NCBI GenBank assembly: GCA_007136405.1
Contig: SLHA01000056.1
Coordinates: forward strand, 1 to 47,475
DNA from: Candidatus Latescibacterota bacterium
GTDB lineage: Bacteria; Latescibacterota; UBA2968; UBA8231
Length of the DNA stretch: 47,475 bases
Reading direction: 5' to 3'
Under the pieces are notes generated by a model. The model saw only the letters and a list, made by a program, of their open reading frames with translations, made no database searches and was not told the origin of the DNA. A program made the position numbers and the translations under genes. Shown here one piece after another: positions 26,996 to 34,848 of this stretch; position 1 is the stretch's first letter; every line of letters starts with the position of its first letter.

Positions 26996-28777
26996 TCACA
27001 TGAGTTCACCGTTAAACGCCTCCAAAACCGAGCGCACTGCCGGATCGGTTTCCGGTGCCACGGGTTTCGCGGTGTCAGACGCAGACACCGGCGCGGCATT
27101 GCACTCCAGCCGCAACGACGTACCCCAACGTTTTCGGCACAGCAGCTCTATGGCTTCCCGGCTCCTGTGCACCTGGTTGAGCAGGAAGCGATCGCCTTCC
27201 CGGAACGACACGGTAAGGACACTCCCCTCTATGGCGGCGGGAAGCGCGTCTTGCAGGTACATGGCCAGAGCCGGCTGCTCGCGGCGCACGTCATCCACCA
27301 GCTGGTTCCATTCCTGCTGCACGACGGTCAGCTTCACGCTGGTGGCCGGAACACCAGGTGATGCATCCTGGGCGCTGCTACCGGGGGTGTCGGCGGAAAC
27401 CGGACCATTGCCGCGGGCTGCGGGCGCCTCCTGGTATGAGGTTTCCCTGCCGGGAGACGGCGAATCCTGTGCTGCAGACGGCCGCTCGCCGCGTCCAGGC
27501 CCCGGGGGCGGTACCGGACCGGCTGACCTGCCGGGAGACGGCGAATCCTGTGCTGCAGACGGCCGCTCGCCGCGTCCAGGCCCCGGGGGCGGTACCGGAC
27601 CGGCTGACCTGCTCGCCAGCCGGCCGCCATTCCCCTGCAAACCCGCCTCCAGGCTCTTGATCCGCTCCAGCAGGGTACCGAGATCCGCAGCCTGACCCAT
27701 CAGGGCCAGCTGCACCAGCACCATCTCCACGCGAAACCGGGGCTGGATGGAACGCCGCAACGAGGCGCCCAATTCCAGCAAAGCATGCAGCATGCGCAGC
27801 AGGTCTTCCCGGGCAAAGCCGGTTGCGGCCTCATCATATCGTTCCTGTTCGGCATCCGCCACTTCCAGCAGCTGTGCCGAACCCTGGATGCTGGTAAACA
27901 GCATGTGGCGAATATGTTCCGTCAGGCCGCGAACGAACTCCTCCAGATCCGCTCCCGCATCGACCACCTCATCCAGAATGGCCAAAGCCTGTTGCGGCTC
28001 TGCGGCGCGTAGCGCTTCGGCCAGCTGGAAATACACCCCGCGGTCGATGGTCCCCAAGACCTGGTGCACGGATTCGCTCGACACGCTCCGCGCATCGAAC
28101 GAGACGACCTGGTCCAGCAGACTCTGCGCGTCCCTGAGAGCCCCGTCAGCGCGCGCGGCCAGGAGGAAAAGCGCCTCCTCGTCCGCGGGGATGCGCTCTG
28201 CCTCCGTGATGGAACGCAGATGGGCCGCTATCTGCCGCGCCGGTATACGCCGAAAATTGAACCGTTGACAGCGCGACAGGATGGTGTCCGGAACTTCCTG
28301 AACCTCGGTGGTGGCAAAGACGAACACGACATGCGGAGGAGGTTCCTCGAGAGTCTTGAGTAGCGCGTTGAAGGCCGCCGTCGACAGCATGTGCACTTCG
28401 TCGATGATGTAGATCTTATGAGATCCCTGGGTAGGAATGTAGCGTACGAGCTCGCGTAGCTCGCGGACATCGTCAACGCTGTTGTTGGAGGCCCCGTCGA
28501 TTTCCAGTACGTTCATGCTGGTGCCGTCCGCAATGCTCGAGCAGGATGAGCATACATCGCAGGGATCCGCCCCACTGCGATCCGGGCAATTCAGTGCCTT
28601 GGCCAGGATACGGGCCGTCGTCGTTTTACCAACCCCCCGAGGGCCGCAGAACAAGTAGCAGTGCGCAATTCGTTCTGCGGCGATGGCGTTTTTCAGGGTG
28701 GTGGTAATATGCTCTTGAGCGACGACCTCGTCGAACCGGCGCGGCCGCCATTTCCTGGCTGTGACCTGATAAGACAT
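26996..28777 (-). CDS. dnaX: DNA polymerase III subunits gamma/tau
   Basis: 593 aa clamp-loader ATPase. It begins SYQVTARKWRPRRFDEVVAQ, with Walker A GPRGVGKT (45-52), a zinc module between Cys64 and Cys79 (CPDRSGADPCDVCSSC), Walker B IIDEVHML and sensor 1 FATTEVQEVPDTILSRCQRF. Domain III ends near residue 375. A proline/glycine-rich linker follows, containing a 27-residue unit (SAGPVPPPGPGRGERPSAAQ...) repeated twice, then a tau-like C-terminal domain (about 475-593). The layout tadA - tRNA-Ser - SRP RNA - dnaX - recR resembles Bacillus. No slippery site for a gamma product was identified. Confidence 0.97.
   Translation of the reverse strand: MSYQVTARKWRPRRFDEVVAQEHITTTLKNAIAAERIAHCYLFCGPRGVGKTTTARILAKALNCPDRSGADPCDVCSSCSSIADGTSMNVLEIDGASNNSVDDVRELRELVRYIPTQGSHKIYIIDEVHMLSTAAFNALLKTLEEPPPHVVFVFATTEVQEVPDTILSRCQRFNFRRIPARQIAAHLRSITEAERIPADEEALFLLAARADGALRDAQSLLDQVVSFDARSVSSESVHQVLGTIDRGVYFQLAEALRAAEPQQALAILDEVVDAGADLEEFVRGLTEHIRHMLFTSIQGSAQLLEVADAEQERYDEAATGFAREDLLRMLHALLELGASLRRSIQPRFRVEMVLVQLALMGQAADLGTLLERIKSLEAGLQGNGGRLASRSAGPVPPPGPGRGERPSAAQDSPSPGRSAGPVPPPGPGRGERPSAAQDSPSPGRETSYQEAPAARGNGPVSADTPGSSAQDASPGVPATSVKLTVVQQEWNQLVDDVRREQPALAMYLQDALPAAIEGSVLTVSFREGDRFLLNQVHRSREAIELLCRKRWGTSLRLECNAAPVSASDTAKPVAPETDPAVRSVLEAFNGELM
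27446..27607. repeat. Perfect 81-bp tandem duplication inside dnaX
   Basis: The 81-base unit at 27446-27526 is repeated at 27527-27607 with no mismatch found by direct comparison, and five bases of a third copy follow. It is in frame and adds 27 residues to the proline-rich linker between the clamp-loader core and the tau tail. Confidence 0.95.
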
Positions 28778-28950
28778 GAGGGGCTCGCGGCGCTAGGGTG
28801 GAAGCAGCAGCAGCACGAGATGAGCATTTTCGACGGATAGGGCCGAAAACCCCACGCGGAGTCAAAAAACGCAGGCGAAACGTGGAAAAAGTAAGGCCGT
28901 GCACCCATCTTCGATCCCGCTTTCCGGTTTTCCCGGGGCCCATTGACTCC

Positions 28951-29048
28951 AGCCGGACAGCTCTGCAACACACGCTGGAACATTCCTACCGCTGCTACCT
29001 TCCGGTCCTGGCGGGGTTCAGAAGCCCAACGTTGCGCAGAATCCGACT
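28951..29048 (-). ncRNA. ffs: Signal recognition particle RNA (4.5S, small bacterial type)
   Basis: The minus strand contains the universal SRP tip, CCAGGACCGGAAGG then TAGCAGCGG, the Ffh-binding symmetric and asymmetric loops with GGAA tetraloop. Flanking arms pair: AGTCGGAT with GTCCGGCT, TCTG with CAGA, and CAAC with GTTG, giving a hairpin of about 98 bases. The ends are set by this pairing and may be off by a few bases. It lies about 170 bases before dnaX and is transcribed the same way, the position it also has in Bacillus. Confidence 0.93.
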
Positions 29049-29228
29049 TTCAACGCCACTTGACACCGTTCCAACCAAAAGCGCGAGGACCTCTACATGG
29101 GAATTCGACCCCGCTATAGCGGATTGCGGGTACAGGGCACCGCTATCTCCCCATCTAGCACGACCTTAAAACACGCTGGGGCTGTGTTGCATCCCGTCCG
29201 CCATACACCAGCGATCCGGGACCGCATA
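29049..29228. other. Spacer between SRP RNA and tRNA-Ala
   Basis: About 180 bases with no gene identified. Presumably holds the promoter of the SRP RNA, but no hexamer pair with 16-18-base spacing was convincing. Confidence 0.4.
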
Positions 29229-29304
29229 TGGTGGAGCAGATGGGGATCGAACCCACGACCTCCAGATTGCGAACCTGGCGCTCTCCCAACTGAGCTACTG
29301 CCCC
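29229..29304 (-). tRNA. tRNA-Ala(CGC), CCA encoded
   Basis: Acceptor GGGGCAG/CTGCTCC contains the G3-U70 wobble pair that is the alanine identity element. Anticodon stem CCAGG/TCTGG, loop TTCGCAA, anticodon CGC for GCG codons. T loop TTCGATC, discriminator A, CCA encoded. A CGC isoacceptor suits a GC-rich genome. Confidence 0.95.
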
Positions 29305-29341
29305 ACAACTGTGGCGTCAGGCATCAAACCTGCCGCATACA

Positions 29342-29432
29342 TGGCGGAGAGAGTGGGATTCGAACCCACGGTAGGGGATTACCCTACACACGATTTCCAG
29401 TCGTGTGCCTTCGACCGCTCGGCCATCTCTCC
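29342..29432 (-). tRNA. tRNA-Ser(GGA), CCA encoded
   Basis: Class II tRNA with a long variable arm (TAGGGTAATCCCCTA). Acceptor GGAGAGA/TCTCTCC, anticodon loop CTGGAAA (anticodon GGA), T loop TTCGAAT, discriminator G, CCA encoded. Confidence 0.96.
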
Positions 29433-29454
29433 GCGAGAAGCCTCACTTGGATGG

Positions 29455-29545
<91 letters not shown>

Positions 29546-29549
29546 ACCT

Positions 29550-30050
29550 TCAAGTACCCCTGGATCCGCGCAAGGTGGAAAAAAAGGCTTTCAGCTGCAC
29601 GCTGCATTCCTGCTGCAGAATACCGCCGGTCTGGCTGCAACGGTGATTCAGCCGATGGTCCTGTATCACGTTGCGAAGCGAGCCGCACGCTCCAGCCTTG
29701 GGATCCCAGGCTCCGAACACCACCCGTTTGATACGGGCCAGTACGATGGCCCCGGCACACATGGCGCACGGCTCCAGCGTAACATACAGCGTAGCAGACG
29801 GCATACGGTAATAACCCGACACCCGTGCAGCCTGCCGTAAGGCCAGCATTTCCGCATGAGCGGTGGGATCCTGCCGGCGTTCCGTCTGGTTGCGGCCGCG
29901 CCCGGCCACGCACTCCCCGATGACGATGACTGCGCCCACAGGCACATCACCATGATCTGCGGCTTGTGCGGCCTCCTCCAATGCGAGGCGCATCCAACGC
30001 TCGTCGTTCAGGAGCTCCGAATTTTTTTGAACCTCAGGATCAGCCACCAC
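29550..30050 (-). CDS. tadA: tRNA-specific adenosine deaminase TadA
   Basis: 166 aa. Cytidine/deoxycytidylate-deaminase fold with zinc and catalytic residues His65 and Glu67 (TAHAEMLALR) and Cys95, Cys98 (LEPCAMCAGA). It converts A34 to inosine in tRNA-Arg(ACG), also encoded in this window at 3379. GVVFGAWDPKAGACGS-type residues after the site favour TadA over other deaminases. The start is a GTG at 30050 with a weak ribosome-binding site; ATG at 29993 is an alternative but would shorten the N-terminus. It precedes the tRNA-Ser/SRP RNA/dnaX cluster. Confidence 0.94.
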   Translation of the reverse strand: MVADPEVQKNSELLNDERWMRLALEEAAQAADHGDVPVGAVIVIGECVAGRGRNQTERRQDPTAHAEMLALRQAARVSGYYRMPSATLYVTLEPCAMCAGAIVLARIKRVVFGAWDPKAGACGSLRNVIQDHRLNHRCSQTGGILQQECSVQLKAFFSTLRGSRGT

Positions 30051-30122
30051 ACATCCCGAATTTTGAGAATATAAGGCCTGACCCGAGGGAGATCAAGGTT
30101 CGGTCCGCGCCGTCCCGGAAAA

Positions 30123-30551
30123 TCAGAATTGGTGTTCGTAGTTTTCGCGCGGCCTCTGTGCCTTTTCACGCCGTTGCCAGTAGGTTGCAGCATGCTTATC
30201 CAGGCGACGCTGGAGCGGGTCGTACCTCAACAGTCGCATGACGGTCCCGATGAGCAGGAACAGCGTATAGAAAATCAGCCCCAGCAGCAGACGCGTGTTG
30301 ATCCAGGCCAGCACTCGTGCCAGGCACATCCACACCCCGTATACCGGGCCGAGTATGGTGGGACAGACCAGGGCCGCGACCAGAAAACAGGCGGCAGCGC
30401 CCCCCAGCACACCGGCTGTGACCACGCTGCCCCGATACCCTGAGATCCCGCCCATCACAGCCAGGGCCAGAACCATCACCAGACCGAAGGAGCGCAGCTG
30501 TTGCCGGTTGGCCCGAGGCCAGCCCCAGAAACCTCGATCCCGGTCAATCAA
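30123..30551 (-). CDS. SxtJ-like small membrane protein
   Basis: 142 aa. The best start is a TTG at 30551, with GGGAGGAG seven bases upstream, overlapping the carbamoyltransferase stop by 8 bases; longer upstream starts lie wholly inside that gene. Three to four hydrophobic segments: FGLVMVLALAVMGGIS, GGAAACFLVAALVCP, PVYGVWMCLARVLAW and LLGLIFYTLFLLIGTVMRL, then a basic tail. This matches the SxtJ family, membrane proteins of unknown function usually encoded next to NodU/CmcH-type carbamoyltransferases. The short DUF5989 partner often found with it is not seen. Confidence 0.82.
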   Translation of the reverse strand: MIDRDRGFWGWPRANRQQLRSFGLVMVLALAVMGGISGYRGSVVTAGVLGGAAACFLVAALVCPTILGPVYGVWMCLARVLAWINTRLLLGLIFYTLFLLIGTVMRLLRYDPLQRRLDKHAATYWQRREKAQRPRENYEHQF

Positions 30552-32367
30552 GCGCGAACTCCTCCCGCCAGTCATGCCCCTCATGCCATTCCGGCTGATC
30601 GTTTTTGTCCAGCAGGAAGGGTCCAACTGCCAGGTAGTCCATCTCTGTGCGCATGAAGCAACGGTAGGCATCCTCCGGAGTGCACACGATGGGTTCTCCG
30701 CGGACATTGAAAGAGGTGTTGACCACGAGAGGATGACCGGTCAGGCGCCCGAAAGCCTCGATCATGTCGTAGTACAGCGGGTTGACGGCACGATCCACGG
30801 TCTGAACACGAGCCGAATAATCAACATGCGTGACAGCGGGTATGTCGGACCTGGGCACACGCAGTTTCTCGATACCGAACAGCCGTTCCTGCTCGTCGTT
30901 CACCGGGATACGGCGATTCTGCTGCACGGGCGCCACCAACAGCATGTACGGGGATTCTTCTTCCATGGCGAAGAAATCGCTGACGTGCTCGCGCAGGACA
31001 GCAGGAGCGAAGGGACGGAAACTCTCCCGGTATTTGATTTTCAGGTTCATCACCCGCTGGGTTTCGGCTGAGCGCGGATCACCGAGTATGGAGCGCGCCC
31101 CCAGAGCTCTGGGCCCGAATTCCATGCGTCCCTGGAACCAGCCCACCACTTTTCCTGCGGCCAGCAGCGAGGCCACGCGCTCCGGCAGATCCGGGTAGCC
31201 CACCCGCGTTGCCACCGCGGCGCATTGCTGGAGCGACTCGTGTATCTCCCCATCCGTGAACCCGGGTCCCAGCAGCGCTCCGCCCATGGCGTCTGTCAGC
31301 CCATCCGGCGAACGGTCATGGCCCAGATACCGGTGCCACAGCAGATACGCCGCACCCAGGGCACCTCCGGCATCGCCGGCGGCCGGCTGTATCCATATCC
31401 GTTCGAAAGGTCCCTCCCGCAATAAACGTCCGTTGGCCACGCAGTTCAACCCTACACCGCCGGCGATGCACAGGTTGGTCAGACCGGTTTCCGCATGCAG
31501 ATGCCGCGCCATGCGCAGCACGATTTCTTCGGTGACGACCTGACAGGAGCGCGCCAGATCCATCTCTCTCTGGGTAGGATCCGCCTCGGGAGGATGGGGC
31601 GGCCCGTCAAAAAGCGCGGAAAACCGGCGGTTGGTCATGGTCAAGCCCGACAGATAGTTGAAATAGCGGGTAGAAAGCCTGAACGAGCCGTCTTCCTTGA
31701 GGTCGATCAGGTGATCCATGATCCGGTCCACATACCGCGGTTCACCGTACGGTGCCAACCCCATGAGTTTGTATTCGCCCGAATTCACCTTGAAGCCGCA
31801 ATGGTACGTAAACGCCGAATAGAGCAGCCCCAGTGAATGCGGAAAGGGTATTTCTGCCAGCATGGACACCTGGTTCTGTCTACCGTATCCATAGCTGGTG
31901 GTAGTCCATTCTCCCACTCCGTCCAATGTCAGGATAGCCGCTTCTGTGAAAGGCGACGGATAAAAAGCGCTGGCCGCGTGCGATTCGTGATGCTCGGCGA
32001 ACAGAACCGGACCTTCGTACCGCAACTCCCGCTGAATGGTCTGCGGAATCCAGAGCTTCTGCTTGAGCCAAACGTTCATGGATTTCAGGAACAACCGTAT
32101 GCCGGCAGGCGCCGTTGCCAGGTGGGTTTCCAGCAGGCGCTCGAAAGTCAACAGCGGTTTGTCGTAGAAACCCACGTAATCCAGTTGTTCGGCGCTGATG
32201 CCAGCTTCGCGCAAACAATACTGGACGGCATGCAAGGGGAAGGACGGATCGTGTTTCTTCCGGGTGAAACGTTCCTCCTGTGCTGCAGCGACGATCTGGC
32301 CGTCCCGCAATAACGCGGCCGCACTGTCATGGTAAAAAGCGGATATCCCGAGAATGTACCCAGACAT
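30544..32367 (-). CDS. O-carbamoyltransferase, NodU/CmcH/TobZ family
   Basis: 607 aa. The N-terminal Kae1/TsaD-like domain starts YILGISAFYHDSAAALL and has the metal-binding histidines in LFAEHHESHAASAFYPSPF (His126, His127, His130) and LTLDGVGEW. The C-terminal YrdC-like domain has WFQGRMEFGPRALGARSIL and DPRSAE. Family enzymes make carbamoyl-adenylate from carbamoyl phosphate and ATP and move the carbamoyl group to a hydroxyl on a sugar or small molecule. The acceptor is unknown; no glycosyltransferase or biosynthetic cluster adjoins it. It is coupled to the SxtJ-like gene and transcribed divergently from lysA across a 101-base gap. Confidence 0.94.
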   Translation of the reverse strand: MSGYILGISAFYHDSAAALLRDGQIVAAAQEERFTRKKHDPSFPLHAVQYCLREAGISAEQLDYVGFYDKPLLTFERLLETHLATAPAGIRLFLKSMNVWLKQKLWIPQTIQRELRYEGPVLFAEHHESHAASAFYPSPFTEAAILTLDGVGEWTTTSYGYGRQNQVSMLAEIPFPHSLGLLYSAFTYHCGFKVNSGEYKLMGLAPYGEPRYVDRIMDHLIDLKEDGSFRLSTRYFNYLSGLTMTNRRFSALFDGPPHPPEADPTQREMDLARSCQVVTEEIVLRMARHLHAETGLTNLCIAGGVGLNCVANGRLLREGPFERIWIQPAAGDAGGALGAAYLLWHRYLGHDRSPDGLTDAMGGALLGPGFTDGEIHESLQQCAAVATRVGYPDLPERVASLLAAGKVVGWFQGRMEFGPRALGARSILGDPRSAETQRVMNLKIKYRESFRPFAPAVLREHVSDFFAMEEESPYMLLVAPVQQNRRIPVNDEQERLFGIEKLRVPRSDIPAVTHVDYSARVQTVDRAVNPLYYDMIEAFGRLTGHPLVVNTSFNVRGEPIVCTPEDAYRCFMRTEMDYLAVGPFLLDKNDQPEWHEGHDWREEFALD

Positions 32368-32405
32368 GCTCCATCACCGATCGATTTGAACGCTGTGTGC
32401 ACCGC

Positions 32406-32434
32406 TTGACAACACGCCTGAGGCTGGCGAAAAT
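32406..32434 (+). promoter_or_regulatory. Sigma-70-like promoter of lysA
   Basis: TTGACA, a perfect -35 (32406-32411), is followed after exactly 17 bases by GAAAAT (32429-32434), 4/6 to the -10 consensus. Transcription would start near 32441, leaving a leader of roughly 28 bases, too short for a lysine riboswitch. Confidence 0.65.
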
Positions 32435-32468
32435 AGGCCCTCCGGTTCAACCTACCTATTGCACTGCC

Positions 32469-33770
32469 ATGTCGCAACCATCATCCAACACCGAGGTGTG
32501 CGTGAAATCGCTAGCATGGATCACCAAGGAAACCGCCCGGACCGTGCAGGAGCGGTTCGGCACTCCAACCTTCCTGTACTGCGAGCGACTGCTGCTCGAG
32601 CAGGCCCAAGCCGCGCTCGCCTTCCCCAATCCCTTTGGTTTGACCGTGCGTTACGCCATGAAGGCCTGCCCCAACGCAGCCGTGGTACGACTGCTCAGCC
32701 AGGCCGGATTGGCCTTGGATGCCAGCAGCGGCTTCGAAGCCTGGCGTGCCATCAGAGCCGGCGTCGATCCCGGCCACATCCAGATCACCACCCAGGAGTT
32801 GCCCGAAGACCTGGACGAACTCCTGCAGCGCGGCGTCCTCTTCAACGCCAGCTCACTCCACCAGCTGGATCGGTATGGAACGCTGCGTCCGGGCGACACC
32901 GTTTCCATCCGAATCAACCCCGGACTGGGATCCGGCCATAGCAACCGAACCAACGTCGGCGGCCCGGCGGCCAGTTTCGGTATCTGGCACGAATACCTGC
33001 CACAGGTGTTGAAGCTGGCCGCAAAACACCATCTGCGGATCACTGGTTTGCACAGCCATATCGGATCTGGCAGCGACCCGGCCGTATGGCAGCGTTGCGC
33101 CGGACTCTCGCTGGCCATTGCCGCGCGATTACCTGAGGTGGAACGCGTGAACCTGGGCGGAGGTTTCAAGGTCGGACGCCTGCCCGACGAGCCATCCACG
33201 GACCTGCAGGCCGCCGGAGCCCCGGTAGCCGCCGAACTGGAGCGTTTTGCCCGGGAACGCGGCCGCCAGCTGCACCTGGAAATCGAGCCAGGCACCTTCC
33301 TGGTTGCCAATGCTGGAGCCTTGATCTGTGCTGTCACGGATGTGGTCGATACCGGAGCCCGGGGCTATCGATTTGTCAAAGTCAACACGGGTATGACCGA
33401 AATCCTTCGTCCCAGCCTGTACGGCGCCCAACACCCCATCGAACTGATCCCGCTCGACACGGAAGCACGCATCGTGACGGAGTACGTGGTGGTGGGCCAC
33501 TGCTGTGAAAGCGGCGACCTGCTTACCCCTGGTCCCGGGGATCCCGAGAGCCTGGCGCCGCGACTGCTGACCGAAGCACGGATCGGCGATCTGCTCCTGA
33601 TAGGCGGTTGCGGAGCGTATTGCGCGGCCATGCCGGCCAAGAATTACAACTCCTTCCCCGAGGCCGCGGAGGTTTTGCAGGACTGCCATGGCCGGCTGCA
33701 ACTGGTGCGCCACCGCCAACGGCTGGATCAGATCACGGCCAACGAGATCCTACCCGACATTCTGCATTGA
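32469..33770 (+). CDS. lysA: Diaminopimelate decarboxylase
   Basis: 433 aa, the only plus-strand gene. Fold-III PLP enzyme for the last step of lysine synthesis. PLP lysine K65 in VRYAMKACPN, the glycine-rich VNLGGGFKVGR, GLHSHIGSGSDP, IEPGTFLVANAGALI, the catalytic cysteine region HCCESGDLL and the C-terminal GGCGAYCAAMPAKNYNSFP. Related decarboxylases such as carboxynorspermidine decarboxylase are less likely but cannot be excluded. The ATG at 32469 follows a good promoter; a longer upstream frame runs through the divergent gene. It converges on the OppC-type permease gene with a 21-base overlap of the coding ends. Confidence 0.92.
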   Translation: MSQPSSNTEVCVKSLAWITKETARTVQERFGTPTFLYCERLLLEQAQAALAFPNPFGLTVRYAMKACPNAAVVRLLSQAGLALDASSGFEAWRAIRAGVDPGHIQITTQELPEDLDELLQRGVLFNASSLHQLDRYGTLRPGDTVSIRINPGLGSGHSNRTNVGGPAASFGIWHEYLPQVLKLAAKHHLRITGLHSHIGSGSDPAVWQRCAGLSLAIAARLPEVERVNLGGGFKVGRLPDEPSTDLQAAGAPVAAELERFARERGRQLHLEIEPGTFLVANAGALICAVTDVVDTGARGYRFVKVNTGMTEILRPSLYGAQHPIELIPLDTEARIVTEYVVVGHCCESGDLLTPGPGDPESLAPRLLTEARIGDLLLIGGCGAYCAAMPAKNYNSFPEAAEVLQDCHGRLQLVRHRQRLDQITANEILPDILH

Positions 33771-34844
33771 GCGTTTCATCTGCGGATCCAGCGCATCACG
33801 CAGCGCATCGCCCAGCAGATTGTAGACCGTAACCGTGATGAAAATGGCCAGCCCGGGCATGACCACCAGCCACCACGCCGCCGCATTGCTGCGTGCTCCG
33901 GCCAGCAATGCCCCCCAGGTTATCGCCTCTGCCGGCACACCGATGCCCAGAAAGCTGAGCCCGGATTCAGCCAGAATGGCGCCGGCTACGCCAAAGGCCG
34001 CGGGGATCAGGACCGGACCGATGGCATTGGGCAGAATGTGACGGAGCATGATACGGATATTGGAGCAACCCAGGCTGCGCGCAGCCACGACGTAGTCGTA
34101 GCTGCGTACCTGGAGGAACTGGGACCGGGTCAGCCGGGCAATGCCCACCCATCCGGTCACGCCGATGATGACCATCACCGTGAAAACGCTGGGCGGAAAG
34201 AATGCCGCCGCCGTGATGATCAGAAAGAACGACGGAATGGCGGCCCACAGCTCGAACAGGCGGGACAGCAGTAAGTCGGCCCAACCGCCATAGTAGCCGG
34301 CCAGGGCACCCATGGGAACGCCGATCGCCAGGGAGATGCCCACTGCCACCAGACCGATCGTCAGCGCGTAGCGCGAGCCGTGGATCAGGCCGGCCAACAC
34401 GTCGCGTCCAAGGCGGTCCGTGCCCAGCCAGTGCTCCGCGCCGGGAGGCTGGTACCGGTGACTCAGCTGGATCTCGTCCGGGCCATAGGGCACCGGTGGA
34501 AAAACCGCGACCTCGGCATCGAGCCTTTTGAAATTCCGCCGCAGGCGCAACTCCCGTGGCCATCTGGCCAGACCCAGGTGAACCGCGTACTGCCGGAAGG
34601 CGGGAAAATAAATCTGTCCCCGATACACCATGTAGTACGGTTTGTTCCCGGCCAGCAGGTCCGCACCCAGCGCTACCGCAGCCAGCAGGCCGATCACAAT
34701 CAGGCACACCAGGGCCAGCTTGTTTCTCCGGAACTGGTTCCAGACGATGCGCGAGTAGGACTGTTTTACCGTGGTCTCCGCCAGAAGCGTGTCCGGCTCA
34801 TCGAGCGTACGGTCCGCTTCTATGGTACGGTCCGTTTCGTTCAT
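33750..34844 (-). CDS. Peptide ABC transporter permease, OppC/YejE-like
   Basis: 364 aa inner-membrane permease. A cytoplasmic N-terminus with YSRIVWNQFRRNKLALVCLI enters TM1. An extracytoplasmic insert with YYMVYRGQIYFPAF (near 72) resembles YejE rather than plain DppC. HWLGTDRLGRDVLAGLIHGSRY and the permease loop EAITWGALLAGA follow with about five more membrane segments. It forms the channel with the OppB-type partner encoded 4 bases upstream. YejABEF imports peptides and microcin C in enterobacteria; substrate here is unknown. No ATPase gene follows: the next gene is lysA on the opposite strand. Confidence 0.93.
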   Translation of the reverse strand: MNETDRTIEADRTLDEPDTLLAETTVKQSYSRIVWNQFRRNKLALVCLIVIGLLAAVALGADLLAGNKPYYMVYRGQIYFPAFRQYAVHLGLARWPRELRLRRNFKRLDAEVAVFPPVPYGPDEIQLSHRYQPPGAEHWLGTDRLGRDVLAGLIHGSRYALTIGLVAVGISLAIGVPMGALAGYYGGWADLLLSRLFELWAAIPSFFLIITAAAFFPPSVFTVMVIIGVTGWVGIARLTRSQFLQVRSYDYVVAARSLGCSNIRIMLRHILPNAIGPVLIPAAFGVAGAILAESGLSFLGIGVPAEAITWGALLAGARSNAAAWWLVVMPGLAIFITVTVYNLLGDALRDALDPQMKRSMQNVG

Positions 34845-34848
34845 GGCA

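Noticed and set aside
30008..30193. Short minus-strand frame that might be the missing DUF5989 partner of SxtJ
   Set aside because: It overlaps both SxtJ and tadA ends, begins with non-membrane sequence and does not match the usual pattern.
32435..32468. Possible lysine riboswitch before lysA
   Set aside because: The leader is about 28 bases, too short for the known class.
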